DNA of 64,000 nucleotides from Coenobita brevimanus. Taxonomy: Eukaryota; Arthropoda; Malacostraca; Decapoda; Coenobitidae. Positions 39,541-52,555 of the stretch are shown piece after piece. Location: the NCBI GenBank assembly GCA_032717465.1, contig CM064713.1:9265950-9329949 (forward strand), given 5' to 3'. The stretch's first letter is position 1; the number at the start of each line of letters is the position of its first letter. The notes under the pieces are model-generated. The model did not search any database. It was given only the letters and a program-made list of their open reading frames with translations, and was not told where the DNA came from. A program made the translations under genes and the position numbers.

Positions 39541-40880
39541 CCAAACTTGAAGCGCAAGACACTAAAATCTCTTTAGGAATGTCAAGAAACCGCCGCTAGT
39601 GTGTTTTTAAAAATAAGGCAAAACTTTGCATAAATAACAATATATCTTGTCTACGTATACCATCATGAGTGTAAATCCTTTTTCGTTCTTCATATCAGTC
39701 TTGCTCTCACTTGACGATTATTATTTTTTTTTTCGATTACATATTATACTGAAGGAGTTTAATTGAGGATGTTTCTGACTCTTTCCCGGCAGGAGGAATT
39801 CTTGTCAGTTGGTAAAAAAAAAAAAAGAAAAAAAAAAGATTTCTGCAAAATATCACAATGTAATTATTTAGCAGTTTTACAGTATATAGTGTGCATTAGT
39901 GCCGGATTACTTTCCTTGTTTGGCAGCAGGATACCACTGCATATCTCTTAAACCACTCACTGCGATGTATATGTTACTCTAGCTACCCACAACCTATTTC
40001 ATTCAATCAGGGAGACATTTCATAGTGAAGGGGTGATTAACGTTATATCGAACCTCTTCACTTTGAAGGCAACGTGAATGAGTCCACTTTCAACATATAG
40101 TTTGCTCATCATCTTCAGAATGTGAACTCGTATACCAGTAGATGAAAATAAATTTCAAGTGACTCAGTAGTACCCTGTCCTAGTAACTGCTTAAACTGGT
40201 CCCTTATCTTCTGTATATTATATTGTCTGATTGAATAAAACTACATATCTATCTCAGTCAGTATCATAACATGCTTTCCAGGTAATTTCATTGATTGCTA
40301 AAGAGTGCTCAGATAGTGGAGAATTTGGCATCACATTCCTCCGGTTCTTTAAGACGATAACAGCCAAACTGTTTATTGTCAGACACTCTGGGCTCTTGGT
40401 GTAAACGAATCTTCGTGAATATAACAATAATCCATGTTAATCATCTTGGGCTATCCTCCGAAAGTCCTGCTCTTTCTCCTGCCGCTCGGCAACTCGTAAC
40501 CTTATATTCGCCTGAGTAAGGTTGCATACCGTCACTATAAACTGTTTGGTTACTTACACAATTTAGTTTTACCCATTTGTTAGTTATAATTACAATATAT
40601 AATGCTTGAGTTACGGATGGGCAGCAGAAGGAAGGAAAATTTTGAAACAATAGTGCATTTATGTCAAATTCAAAATATAATTAATATTCGTTGTCTTCAT
40701 GGTTTTCATCCTCTCTCAATCTGCATTTTTTAATGGGAGGGCAGATTCTGACCATTGGTCTTTAACTCGCTAAGAACAAGGTTAAGTAAAGGGAAGAATT
40801 AGGACAATTAATATGAAACAAAATTATCAATATAATAGATCTTTACGGCAGTGAGTACCTGGAGGTCAGATGACAAAGTC
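39541..40880. other. Unassigned AT-rich stretch
   Basis: No gene, RNA or repeat family was recognised, apart from A-runs near 39812-39838. Confidence 0.5.
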
Positions 40881-40881
40881 T

Positions 40882-41097
40882 CGGATTATCGTCAGTTAAG
40901 GAAGCTCCATACCACCACTTCCTTATGGACAACTTTTTGGATATGGGTGGTTACTATTACTGTATACGTTTTTTGTGCGGAGTAAGGCGAAATCGGTAGG
41001 ATTTATGCAACACAAATTAGGACAGGAAGGTGTAAAAAGAATATATAGCAGACGAAAAGGTGCTATAAAGCTTCCTCAACCAACGAAAGTACACATC
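40882..41097. mobile_element. ~215-bp MITE family, copy f
   Basis: The left end is ATTATCGTCAGTTAAGGAAG then CTCCATACCACC. The middle is GCGGAGTAAGGCGAAATC and GGACAGGAAGGTGTAAAAAG. The right end is AAGCTTCCTCAACCAACGAA then AGTACA. Both inverted ends are present. Confidence 0.8.
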
Positions 41098-41312
41098 TAA
41101 TTAACTGTGTGTGATGAAGCAGACCTTGATCAACGACGCGGCTTTTGAGGATGATTATACAGTCTCCTTCATGAACCGGTCTCTGCCAGGTCCTTTAAAT
41201 GTACAGTTACATTCGTTAATACATCTACACTCATATTCAGTTTCAGTGCACTATCTTATGAGAACATTTGAAGGATATGTGTGGTGGGTATCGGAAGAGC
41301 ATATGCCACAGA

Positions 41313-41353
<41 letters not shown>

Positions 41354-41639
41354 TCACTGATCCAGGTAGTATTAGTGGCAGTACCAGTAACTGCAGATCC
41401 CTGCTCATCAGAAATGTGAACCCGGTGGACTGGGGAGTAAACTTACCTTGCTCCTACATTTCAAAATTATCCTTCTGGGAGATAAGGAAGTAGATTAGGG
41501 ACATTTGTATAACCAGGCGATGGAGCCGCCTGGTTCCATCGTGACACCGCATAAGGGCGTCCATCTTTGTCACAATGCATTTCTTCTTCATCTATATAAT
41601 TATTACGAGTGTCTGTCTGGGCACTTGTATGTATGTGTT
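41098..41639. other. Unassigned stretch with short (GT)n array
   Basis: GT repeat at 41318-41352. 41410-41560 resembles 34170-34330. No gene was recognised. Confidence 0.5.
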
Positions 41640-44600
41640 TTGCTCTATGCACAGGAGAAGGAATCAAAGGCCGGGAGCCTGCAAGTTGTTGCTTAAGGGA
41701 AAAAAAATCAAGATTAACAGACAGCCAAGTTCAAGATCTAATAATTTAAAGAGACATGGACACACTGCATTTGAAAGACTGGAGATCGTAGGCATTAGGA
41801 AATACAGACAGAGGGAGACAGTTCCAGAGTTGTCCTGTTGCATAAATGAAGGACTGGGAGTAGTGGTTAACTCTTGCATTAGAGAGTTGGACAGAAATTG
41901 GATGAGAGTTTGTTGTTGGACGGGTGTTATGCGTCGCTGTATTGGTAGAGGGATGCAAACAGACAGTTCAGAGGAGTAGTGACCATTGCAGGAGTGATAG
42001 AAAATATATAAAGATGCAACAGTGCAGCTAAAAGACAGAGGTTGAAGGAAGCCAGAAAGAGAAGAGTTAATGAGACGAAAAGCCTTTCACTCCATCTTGT
42101 TGAGAATAGCTGTATGTGAGGAGTTTCCCCACACATGAAAAGTGTACTCCACATAGGGGCAAATAAAACCCATGTATAAAGTCAACAACCGTGCAGAGAT
42201 AAAGAAGGCACGCAGTCGCCTTAGCACACCTAATCTCTTTTACGAGAGGTAATGTGTTCTTTCCATTATAAATCCAAATATAATGAAACCCCAGGTATGT
42301 TTAAAGGTGATGCAGGATTGAGCCGAATAGTATAAAAAATTATGGAGTACTTCTGTCGAACATTTTATCGGATTGATAGATGTACGATCTGAAGTTTGAT
42401 GCATTAAAAGCAAAATTACGTTTACTCCAAACAGATATGAGCCAATTCATACCTTCGGTGTGGCATAGCCTCATCCCTTGCTTGTTGAAGTAACTTCTGA
42501 GATGGAAGCTGCGGGAAGCGAATGGAAAGGTGATGGGTGGAGCTATCAGCCTATGAGTGGATAAGGTCAGATGTAAAGCTTATACGGTCATTGATGGATA
42601 AAAGGAAGAGAGTTGGCGATAGGACAGAGCCCTGAAGAACACCACTATTGATAGCTCTAGAAGCATAACGGTTGCCGTCAACAACAGCAGCAATAGAATG
42701 ACCTGAAAGGAAGCTAAAGATGAAGGCAGAGAAAGAAAGATAGAAAAAGTAAAAGGGCAGTTTGGAAATTAAAGATTTATGCCAAAGTTAAAGATTTATG
42801 CCAAACTCGATTGAAAGCCTTTTAGATGCCATGTGCAATGGCTAAGCTTTCCAAAATCCCGAGAGGAGGACGACCAGGAGTCTGAACGGTAGGTGAGAAC
42901 ATCGCCAGTGGAGCATCCCTGGCGGAACCCATACTAATGATCTGTAAGAAGGTTATGATAGAAAAGATGCTTTTGTTGTTAATAATAGACTCCAAGACTT
43001 TTGAAATACAGGACGTTAATGTAACTGAGCGATAGTTAGAGGGCTGGGAATGGTCACCATCTTTGGGACAGGCTAACTGAGAGCAAATTTCAGTAAGAAG
43101 GAAAGGTACAAGTTGATACACAAAGGCAAAAGAGTTCATCTAGGCAGGTTGTAATCACAGAAGCACAGTTCTTGAAAGAAAATGATGGATCCCATCAGGC
43201 CCATATGCCTTGTTAATACTGTGGCTGGTGATGGCAGAAAATACATCAATTGAAGACGTTTTAATTTCAGCCATGAGGATGTCAGAGGGGAGGAAGTGAA
43301 AGAGGAACTGCTCTGGAATCGTCCAAGGTGGAATTGGAGGAGGTAGTCTGAGAGAAGAGTTCTGTTTTATCAGTAGAAGACATAGCTACAGAGCATTCGG
43401 AATGGCAAAGAGACGAAAGGATGATAAGGTAAAGTTGTTAGAAGGGTTTTTTGGCATGGTGCCAGAAGGAGCGAGAAGAATTCGAGTTGGAGAGTTCAGA
43501 GCATTTAGTACAAATGATATTACTTTTAGCTGAGCGAAGAACAATTAGCTCGATTCTGGGCAGTAACATAAAAGAGATGAGATTCAGAAGTGGTGACTCC
43601 AATACCTTTTGTAGGCCTTCTCTATGTTGTGGACAGCATTTGAATGAGCCTGATTAATCCAAGTTTTTTTTTTTTTTTTTTTTTTTTTTTGCATTAGTCA
43701 AAGGATATGAGAAAAGAATGTATGCTTCCCAAGAGAATACCATATGTAATCTGCAAGGCACAATGAGATTGCTCATGGCCATGGAAGCAATAATCATTCC
43801 AGCGAAAATAAAAAAAAGTATTGCCTGAGGGCCTCCCAATCTGCATCTCCAAAGTGCCACAACCACCGCTTCTTTGGAGGGTCCACAGGCCTTACTGGAG
43901 CGATGGGACAGGTGAAAATGATAAAGGTGAGATTGGAGGAGCCAAATGGAGAGGAAAGATTAACAGTGTAAGCTGAAGGATTAGTTGTAAGGAAGAGGTC
44001 AGGTATGTTGGAACTCTCTGCAAGGTGATCAGGGAGTATGGGTAGGGTGCTGTACAAGCTGCTTTAGGTCATTAAGGACAGAGAAGACGTAGGTTTGTTC
44101 ATAAGGTGGAACAGTCAAAGGAGAGGAGAGCCAAAGGTAGTGATGAATATTGAAATTTCCTAGAATGGAGACTCCTAAGAATGGAGAAATCGATAGAATG
44201 TGTTCCACTTTAGAAGTAAGATAGTTAATGAGTTTTTCATTCTCAGTAGAATTAGGGGATAGGTAAACATCATAGATATATTTACTCAGAGAATGACAGG
44301 AAAGCAGGAGCCAGAGAGTAAAGAATTCAGAAGATTAAAGTTCAGGAACACAAGAGCAAGATATGGCGTTGGAGACATCTACTCAGATGCTACATTTGGC
44401 TTTGAAATGAGTATAGAGATAGGAGGATACAGAGAAGGGTTTGCTATCAGTCACCTCAGACAGCTGCGTCTCAGTTTGGGAGAGAAGGTGAGAAGAGGAG
44501 AGGCGGTGTTCAACAGAGAGAAAGTTGGAGGAAAGGCCGTGAATGTTGCAGAAATGAAGAAGTGAGTCAGACAATGATTCCAGGTATCTCATTGGGTCGT

Positions 44601-44676
44601 CACCGGGAGAAGTGAGGATGGTGGGGGCTTTGATGCCCCTCCCCCCCTCTGGGACTCCGAGTCTTGGTAAGTACAT
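41640..44676 (-). mobile_element. Jockey/CR1-group LINE, copy 2 (older)
   Basis: It is the same family as 30351-33240 and reads the same way. It keeps the endonuclease start (CNIHGLSSNFLSVEHRLSSS, then TETQLSEVTDSKPFSVSSY), an endonuclease remnant ([19 protein letters not shown] at 44057-43794) and the C-terminal [16 protein letters not shown] at about 41830-41790. The catalytic box at 42533-42556 reads HS-stop-ADSST, so both the tyrosine and one aspartate are lost. A T-run at 43666-43690 and other indels break it further. It is clearly older than copy 1. Confidence 0.85.
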
Positions 44677-47569
44677 GCAATTTTTCGTTTGTAAAATTTT
44701 TAATATGAGGTGAAATGTGTAATGTGCATGCAGTTTGGTGCTGACAGTTAGAGGAACTTGGAGAGTATGTGGCCTATTCTCTGCATTACAGAAACAAAAA
44801 AGTTCAGGAAAGGAGGCTGGTCAGGAGCTAGTCCCGAGGGACGATGAAACGGGAGCTCCAGTTCTCCCTGTGTCTGCTATCATGCCAAAATTTTACAAGC
44901 TTCAGTGCCGCATATTTGTTTAGTTATAGATAAAGACCTGTGGAAGGCCACAAACACCATATGGACATCGCTTTAGGTATGGTAAAGGGGGCGCACGCTG
45001 AATTTCAATTACCCACTAAAAAAATTATTCACGTTTTTGTATATAAAGTGAAACATTGTTTGTCCACAAAGAAATGCAAAAGAATTTAAACTGAACCACT
45101 GGAACTGCACTTAGACTTTTAAGTGAAGAGGCACAGCCTCCGATACTAATTGTCCTGTTAGAAATATGTATCATTTTTAAGATAAAAGAATGGAATTTTG
45201 GCTGTATCTGTTTTCAGGCTAAATTAGGTATGAGACACCGTAAGGTTTTGGCTTGGGGAGGAAGCACAACCTTAATTCTTGACTTCTTCCGCCCCCCTTG
45301 AAAAAAAAAAAAAAAAAAAAGACTAATAGTTTTCAAGATTTAGGAATGAAATCTCGTCTTAAATGTCAGGACTGTGTATCCCAACATCAGGCTTGTATGC
45401 TTCTGATGAACAGAAAAGGATTAGATGAATGGGTGGAATGAAATATCTTGTGTGCATTACTACGGACTAAATAGTTCATGGGGACCACTAGATGTAAATA
45501 CTGACCTCCACTCCAGATTCTCGGTCCCTCATCACCACCCCCCTCCCCCCAAAAAAAAAATCTCTAAGATCAGCGGATGAATTAGTGGATATATTATTTG
45601 GTGTAGAAATGTGTGTGATTGCTGTTTCGTCCATTCACGAATTTGTCTACCTTTAAGGATTTCTAAATGACCGTCATCATTTTTCCATAACATGGCTAAC
45701 CCCAGCAACGATGGGTAGCACTGCTAGTTGCACGTAAACACAATTTGGCTTAACATTACAGGCAGAGGGAGGCTTAATGTTGTTTCCGTTGTCAGAGGCT
45801 CATCTTTAGTTAAGTCCAATGGACTGCAGGCAGAAGGTGCCATTCTCTTGTAGTACACAATCTTCCTTCCTAGAGAAAAGGAGCCAGTTGCAAGATATTG
45901 TATAAACGGACTGTGTATCCTCAGTGCCAGTGCGTGAATGTGTCCATGTTCTTTTGATAAAATAATATTAATGACCAGGTGGGCGAGTCAGTGTTTAGTT
46001 AGCTTTAGAGTTAGCTCCTTTCACTTCTGCTGGATGCAGCACGGAGCAATATCCTCAGACTCGTGGAAATAAATTCAGCCAAAACATCAGCAGAGCTGGC
46101 AAACGTGAGTACAATCCTCCCATATCTTTACCCCATTACCCCTTCTCTCTCCTTCCTTTACTCAACGGTGGTGTCGGCAAGGCAAGCTATTCTCTCTCCG
46201 TGCAATGCTCGAGCATCACCTGGGAACAGCATCCGTCCTCTACGAGCTATGCACTATCATCTTCTCGACTCTGTGATGCTACTTTCCCGGTTGCTTGGTA
46301 AGCCTGCATCTTGCAGCAAGTGCCCTTGTTTCATTTTTTTGGCGTTTTTCTTTTCCAATTTCAGTCTGTTATTTTCTGGCTTGCATCCCTACATTGTGCA
46401 CAGTTTTTCAGTCAGTATGACTGCAATGGTTAGCTTCCGCAATGCTAGGCTGTCGGGGATTGGACTATATGACGTCCGAAAATATGATTTTTAGTATAGC
46501 TGCTGGCTCCTCATGAAGCACAGATTTCCTCAAGCAGGGAAGGCTTCCTCTACGCCATGGTGCTTATCCTAGACTCTGCTCGCATGGAGCTACAACATGT
46601 TTTGTTACGTTTGTGTTATTTTTCGTAGTTACTAGCTTTTTGGCTTAATTGCCTTAAGCCCCAAGGTCCCCATAGTGGTCTGTGCAAACATGATGAACTA
46701 TTTCCATCTCCCTGTACTTTTCCTCTCAGGCCAGATTTTAGGTTGTTACTCTTTACAATGTCTATACACATTAGTTTTTAGCATGCTGCTTGAGCATGTG
46801 GTTCACAAATTTTTTAGTGTTCCAGCTAGGCAGAATTCTTCTGTCATGCTATGTTTACCAAGACCAAAATTGATCTAGTATAATGTGTAGCATATTCCTT
46901 GCACCATTGCGCAGTTTTCAACCTGAACAGGCATGATGAGCTATTTCCGTCATGCGACGCTGTCCCTTGTTTTCCCGAGTTCCACTCATTGTTTTCTTTT
47001 AAAGGATAATTTACCATTAGTTCCAAGTTCATTCGGTCTTTCTGCCCCATGTGGCACAGTGTTTAAACAGAGCAAATATTGTGAATTGCTGTCATTACCT
47101 TAGCCCAGGGCTAAGGTTATGGTTTTACTTTCTAAGCCTTGGTTTGATGATTGCCTGCTCCACATGGTGTATAGTTTGCAGTCCGCATGTGCCTGGCAGG
47201 CTATCTCCTTCCCAGCTTGTTTACCCTAGGTCATGTTCGCCCAGGTTTCAGGCCTTTGGCTCCTGCTATGATTTTTTCCATAGTTAATCCAGTGTTCTTT
47301 TGGTTTTTGTTCTCGACCACGTGGTTGCCGACCCCCACCTCCCGCTTCTGTAGAAATGGGGATGGGTGGCCACCTGCGTACCTTCCCTATGAGGAATTTT
47401 CCCGTTTAATCCTTATCCCCCCTCGACCTGCCTTTCTCCCACTCCTATTTGTCCCTGGGGCTTTGTTTTGTCTTTTGGGGGAGATAGCTAGGGAGGTCCA
47501 CTTGTGCAGAGAGTGAAAGGGTCTTTCCCCTGTAGCCCTTTGTTTCTAACATCTGTGCATCCCTCCTTC
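44677..47569. other. Unassigned stretch, upstream of DIRS-type element
   Basis: Some pyrimidine-rich DNA near 46110-46400 and 47200-47470, with homopolymers near 45300 and 45545. The 143-residue open frame at 46063-46494 has no recognisable domain. The part after about 46640 may be the 5' region of the DIRS-type element, but its terminal repeats were not found. Confidence 0.4.
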
Positions 47570-49423
47570 CCATGCTGATAGTCCCCATTCAGGATCAGCC
47601 TGCTGCTTCAGAGGATGCTCTGAGAGGCTATGTAGGGATGGCCATATGGTTTGTAAGTCTTACACCTGATGTACGGAGAGCTATATCTGCATTTTCCAGT
47701 GTTGTGTTCATGATGTGATGCCCTGTCCACTGCTCCCAACCTGGACAGCCTCCTGGAATACCCCTACCTAGTAGCCCAATGGAAGGGGGCTCAAAAGTCA
47801 GCAGCTCATCACAGGGGAAGCAGTTTGACATGAAAGGATAGTGAGATGGATATGAATCCTAGTGAAAGATGTCCAGTGACACAGCTCCATCCATCTACAC
47901 CTCCGCCTGGTCTAATGTGGCACAGTTAGAGGGCAAGAGAGTAGCCATAGCTGGGGACACAACACCACTACCCCTGACGACGCCCGTGCACCTGGTCTCT
48001 TCAGCCATCCAGAGCATCGAGATAGGCGAACAATGATCACGACACTCCCCACCCTCCCACTAAACTGTCTCCCGAACCATTGCAGAAACTTTACCACCAA
48101 CAACAATCCCTGGAGCAGAGGGTGACTGGGGAGATCGATTGTTACCACTGTTCAGCCTCTCTCACCTCACTGACCCACCTCACTTTACTCCCATGTCTCC
48201 ATTCCTCCAGTTGCTAGACACCACTAGTATTCCCTAAGGTCCTCTTCGTCACTGTCCTCCCGCTCCTCATCCCGGATTCTCGTCAGCCACTTGACTGGAA
48301 GTCCAAACCGAGTTATCCAGTCCAGCAGAGGAGCAGTCCCCAACCTTCTTTAAACAACTACACACATTTACATTCACAAGGGGAAGGGAACGAGAAGGAC
48401 GAGATAGCCACATCCAGGGAGGACCACTTGCTCTTTTACTGTCCTAAAGAGTTGGAGCTATTTGTGCAGGTATCATCCATCAAAACCTTTATAGAGCATT
48501 TGGACAAATTGTTACTAGAATGCCAGGACACAGAACAATGATGGGTCTTATCGGTGAAGGAACCCATGAAAATCTAGTTTCCCCCTGTCTGGCTCACGAT
48601 GGTGAAAGTGATAGCAGGGCCTGTCACGACAAATGCCACAGCCATCAAAGATGCCCACAATCGTGTGGAAACTGCTGTACCTTCTACTGACGAAGATGGT
48701 ATCGTGCAACTAAGGGCTTCGAAGGACAACACCCTCAGCATTGATGGTGACACCCTCCTTCTCCTGGGCCAAGTGGGAACTTGACTACCACGACATTTGG
48801 AAAGGGGCAGTGTTATTAGAGGAATTTGCCCTCTCATTGTTGCCAGCCTGCTTCCTGCCATGTCTGGAGGAAGGGACTGACTCTAACAAAGTTCCCCACA
48901 GGGTCATACCTATCCATTGCCCACTGTCAGTGAAGAGCAGCGACACTGTCATCATTGATTGTCTCTCAGAATCTTAGCTTCCGTCACCAGGCTAACTACT
49001 CAGGTTCTGTGCTGGTACTGGCATCTCAATTTCATCACTAGTTTAAACGACTTGCTATTAATTTCCATTGCAGACAGTGACAAACTGCACTAATGTTAGA
49101 AAAATGGCATTCATCATGACGGAGTGGCCAGAGAAGCAGTCATCTGGGAGGTTCCCTTTTCTCCTAACCAGGTCCATAGAGGAGGCATATGCTCGCCTCC
49201 CATGTACCATACACATCCGGTCCTCTGCTCTAACCTCTCTCACGTGGTGGAGGTCGCCTTCTCCTCATCATTACAAGTTCTTCAAGTGTACCAGACTGGA
49301 TGACAAGACACCAGCCTCGTCACTGAACACATTCAGCATGACAAAACGGCACCAAGGTCCCTACTCCTCAAAAATTAACACTAGCAAAAGAGTGTAACCA
49401 GCACTGATCCACAGGGCTTACCT

Positions 49424-49657
49424 ATGTACCAGTTAACATGCTGGCCTATCGGTCTTTGCCTAGCTCATCGTGTCTTCAAAAGACTAACAAAGTCACTGGT
49501 GCATCACCTGGTGTCAGAGGGGATCAATGTATTACTGTATCTCAACGACTGGCACCTTGCAGCAGCCACCAAGAAGGAGTGTCCCGAAAATACAAGCAAA
49601 CAAAGCAACTCAGCTGGGGGGCTCAGCTTCAAAAATTATATGGAAACACTTTCTTGA
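49424..49657 (+). pseudogene. DIRS-type reverse transcriptase fragment
   Basis: WPIGLCLAHRVFKRLTKSLV matches the DIRS motif usually written PFGLxxAPxVF. LLYLNDWHLAAATKKECPEN matches the catalytic YLDD region with YLND, so one catalytic aspartate is replaced by asparagine (YLND about residues 39-42). The frame is lost shortly afterwards. Confidence 0.8.
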
Positions 49658-50341
49658 CCCCCCGTGAAGCAAGTAATCTGGTTAGATCTGGAGTAGGACA
49701 CCAGGCAAATATGAGTGCGTCTTTCCCCGGCAATGCATGTTGCCTTCGGGAAAATTTGTTTAGAACAGTTCACACCAACCAGAAGTCATGAAAACATGAG
49801 AAGTCACTGCTGTGGGCACTGAACTTGGCAGCTTGTGCCACAGCCACCTACAGTACCATGGAAGATAAAGGTGATTCCAGCAGAAAGGATGTTGCACACA
49901 AGACATGCTCCACCCAATCCTTGCCAGCCTCAGGAGTCTTCTTTGATGATGGATGGTGCCAGACTCCTATGATTGTAACCAATGCCTAAGACCTGGGAAA
50001 GAGCATGCTGTCATGAGTGGGGCACCAACAACTGGGAGCTTGGATAGAGACAGAACATGTCAAGCACATAAATATCAGGGAATTAGGGATAATGCAAAAG
50101 GCACAACCAACTGGCGGTACATTATATAAAATAGTATGGCACGTCAAGGTCTGAGCCCTTCCAGGCGCAGATGGAACAAATCCAGTGTCTCACTCATCAT
50201 CGTCGTTGGGACCTGTCGGTTCAGGATTTTGGGGGGAGTAGAACCAGAGGGGCAATGCACACTCCAGGTTTAAGTTAGCCTTAGTTTAATGGACTATCTG
50301 GAGGGGTATATTAAGCTCATTGGTTCTCAGGTTAGGGCCAC

Positions 50342-50557
50342 ATGCAGGTGGACCTCTTTATCACCAAAGACACGATGCAGTTACTGCTCTACCTAATCAA
50401 GATGCACTGTATGCCGACAGGTGGCACGAATGCCATAGAGGAGGGCTGGATTAAGTCAACACTCATATACCTATTTCCCTCACCTGCATCCAAGGTTCTC
50501 CTAAAAGTAGGTATAGATTTCAGCCTTGATTGTGAGAAATCTGCTCCTAGTACTTGA
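50342..50557 (+). pseudogene. DIRS-type segment between RNase H and recombinase
   Basis: MQVDLFITKDTMQLLLYLIK and NAIEEGWIKSTLIYLFPSPA correspond to the conserved DLFAT...W...YAFPP region that follows RNase H in DIRS and related elements. This helps fix the order of the domains. Confidence 0.65.
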
Positions 50558-50850
50558 GTGCTGCAAAAGGGTAAGTCCCAACCCATTGCCTCTGCGGATG
50601 GCATGCCTCACCAACCTTCTAGCAGAGAAGCTCCAAGCAACATTGAATTTTTGTGCATGATATTTCTCCAGTGGGTTCGAACCTCCGCAAATTTCATGGA
50701 GGAAGGGGTACAAACATTGTGGGCCTCCTTCACCAATCCCTCTGAACTGCTTTCCTCTGTTTCTGAGCGGAATAGAGAGGCCCTTTAATAGCACAGTCCC
50801 AGGTCCCGTCATTACCTCCATCGAAGAGTTTATGTTTTACCCTGCATTGG

Positions 50851-51391
50851 TTTGTTGGTTTGTCTGTCTGTCTGCCTGTCTGTTAGCAGGATTACTCAAA
50901 AAGTTATGAAAAGATTTTGATGAAATTTGTGGAACTGTGGGCAATGGGCCAAGGAATAAATGATTAAGTTTTGGGCCGGATCCGGATCTGGAGTATCCCA
51001 TACAATATTCTCCGAAAGATCTCAATGAATTTCAATGAAATGTTGTGGAAAGGTGCGCCAAGGACCAAGAAAGAATTGATTAAATACGGGGTTGGATGCG
51101 GATCCTATATCGACGGATCAGGATCCGGGATTACTCAAAAGTTGTGAACGGATTCTTGTGAAATTTAGTGGAAGGGTAGACCATTGGCCATGGAAGAAAT
51201 GGTTAAATTTAGTGGTGGATCTGAATCCGGATCCGGAGTATCCCTCACAATATCTACAAAAGTTCTCAATGATTTTCAGTGAAAATTTATGGAATTGTTG
51301 GCCATGGACCAAGAAAGAACTGATTAAATTTGGGGGCGGATCCGGATCCGGATCCTATATCCATGGATCCGGATCCTTTTTAATGGCAATG
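50851..51391. mobile_element. GGATCC-rich internally repeated element inside the DIRS copy
   Basis: The start is TTTGTTGGTTTGTCTGTCTG, followed by about 3.5 units of ~150-190 bp. Each unit has GGATTACTCAAAAAG-like text, a GGCCATGG or GGGCCAAGG word, AAGAAATGGTTAAATTTAG-like text and GGATCCGGATCC clusters. A heptamer GCATTGG flanks it at 50844-50850 and 51392-51398. Removing the insert and one heptamer leaves an uninterrupted frame across the junction. No terminal inverted repeat and no coding domain were seen. Confidence 0.75.
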
Positions 51392-51429
51392 GCATTGGCG
51401 AAGGTATGCACCCTGTGGGCGTTTTCTAG

Positions 51430-51999
51430 TTGCTGTCGAGTTTGGTAAAGAGGAAAGGGAGGCTGGGGACTGCCCATGATTTGTGCATTGTTCCCAGCAT
51501 GCACTATCTTTACTGGCGGTATCACTATTACCATCCCCAAAGTCGCTCGCAAAAAAAAGAGAAAGAAGACTTCAGGCTTGCTCCTCTCACAATTCCTGCC
51601 TGTAGGATACGTGCTGTCCACCATCCTCTATGCCCAGTAGAAACGCTTAAACAGTACCTGGAACTCTCAATAGGCACAGACTCGATAGAGACATTGTTCT
51701 GTGCAGATCTGGGTGCCTCCTTATTCAGTGAGGGCACTCTATGCATAGCAGAGAGTCTACTAGTAAAGTCTTCTATCACCCATGAAATAATAGCGGAAGC
51801 AGACTTGGTACGTGATCCCCGAGCACACGACCTTTGGGGAGTAATGGCATCCCTGGCATTTCTCCACACACACACACTCACTCTCACTTGCACAGAGAGA
51901 TGGCCTGTGATGCTCAGCGACGTCCTTCATCACGACATACATAAATCACGCCCTGGGGGATGCCCCATGCATAGCATTAAGCGTCTTCCCAAGCAATAA
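51430..51999 (+). pseudogene. DIRS-type tyrosine recombinase, inactive
   Basis: Landmarks: HHPLCPVETLKQYLELSIG, ETLFCADLG, then DPRAHDLWGVMASLAFLHTH. Active tyrosine recombinases have an HxxR motif; here HDLW replaces the arginine by tryptophan. The closing text MLSDVLHHDIHKS lacks the catalytic tyrosine expected after the last histidine. The frame is otherwise open for 189 residues. Confidence 0.7.
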
Positions 52000-52225
52000 C
52001 CGAGAAACATAACACAGCAATCCATGTCCTCACAGAAGTGACGCTAAAGCTTTCTCTCGCTGTCACGCTACTCCATACCAGTTAGGAGCCGCTTGTGCAA
52101 TGTGCTCCAACCCCACCACTGGATGAGGAGGGCAGCAGGCTTCCAGTCATCGTTAGAGGCAGTGCGGTGCATCTCCCTTGTGCACTTTATCACAAGATTA
52201 TTTCTTTGGTTCGTATTTTTTTTTT

Positions 52226-52555
52226 ATGTGTCCGACTCTGGGCATAGGCTTCACAGCCTGCTCCCAAGGCCCAGTAGTCCTACATACCATGTACCTCTAC
52301 ATGTCACCACTTCGGCGCTAACACCCACAGTCTATATTGCATACATGTTAGGGCTATCTCATACAGGACTGGTGTATTGGTATTAGCGGGGGTATTTTTA
52401 CAATATATCGGCGGGTCTTCTGGTACTGTAGATCAGTAACGTCCGTTGTTATTAAATTCAAATCCTTAAACTGTTCCCTGCCCCAGCGGGGATTTGAACC
52501 TGGGTCTGGCAGGACTGCAGGCCACCTCCCTAGTGACTGAGCTCTTGGCAGACAA
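52226..52555 (-). mobile_element. SINE family 1 copy
   Basis: The tail side reads TGTCCGACTCTGGGCATAGG after a T-run at 52219-52226. The head side has the minus-strand B box GGTTCAAATCCC near 52492-52503 and GTCACTAGGGAGGTGGCC further on. It is near full length. Confidence 0.8.

Larger units (their letters stand above)
47570..52000 (+). mobile_element. DIRS-type (tyrosine recombinase) retrotransposon, decayed
   Basis: DIRS elements use a reverse transcriptase with RNase H, and a tyrosine recombinase in place of an integrase. In order along the plus strand: a gag-like region (about 47600-49000, weak), RT at 49424-49660, RNase H-like text near 49900-50130, the DLF segment at 50342-50540, and a tyrosine recombinase at 51430-51999. 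A GGATCC-rich repeat (50851-51391) interrupts it. Many stops and substitutions are present. Terminal repeats were not identified. Confidence 0.75.

Noticed and set aside
46063..46494. 143-residue open frame as a host gene
   Set aside because: No domain, no recognisable signal and a pyrimidine-rich composition; chance length is plausible in a 64-kb window.
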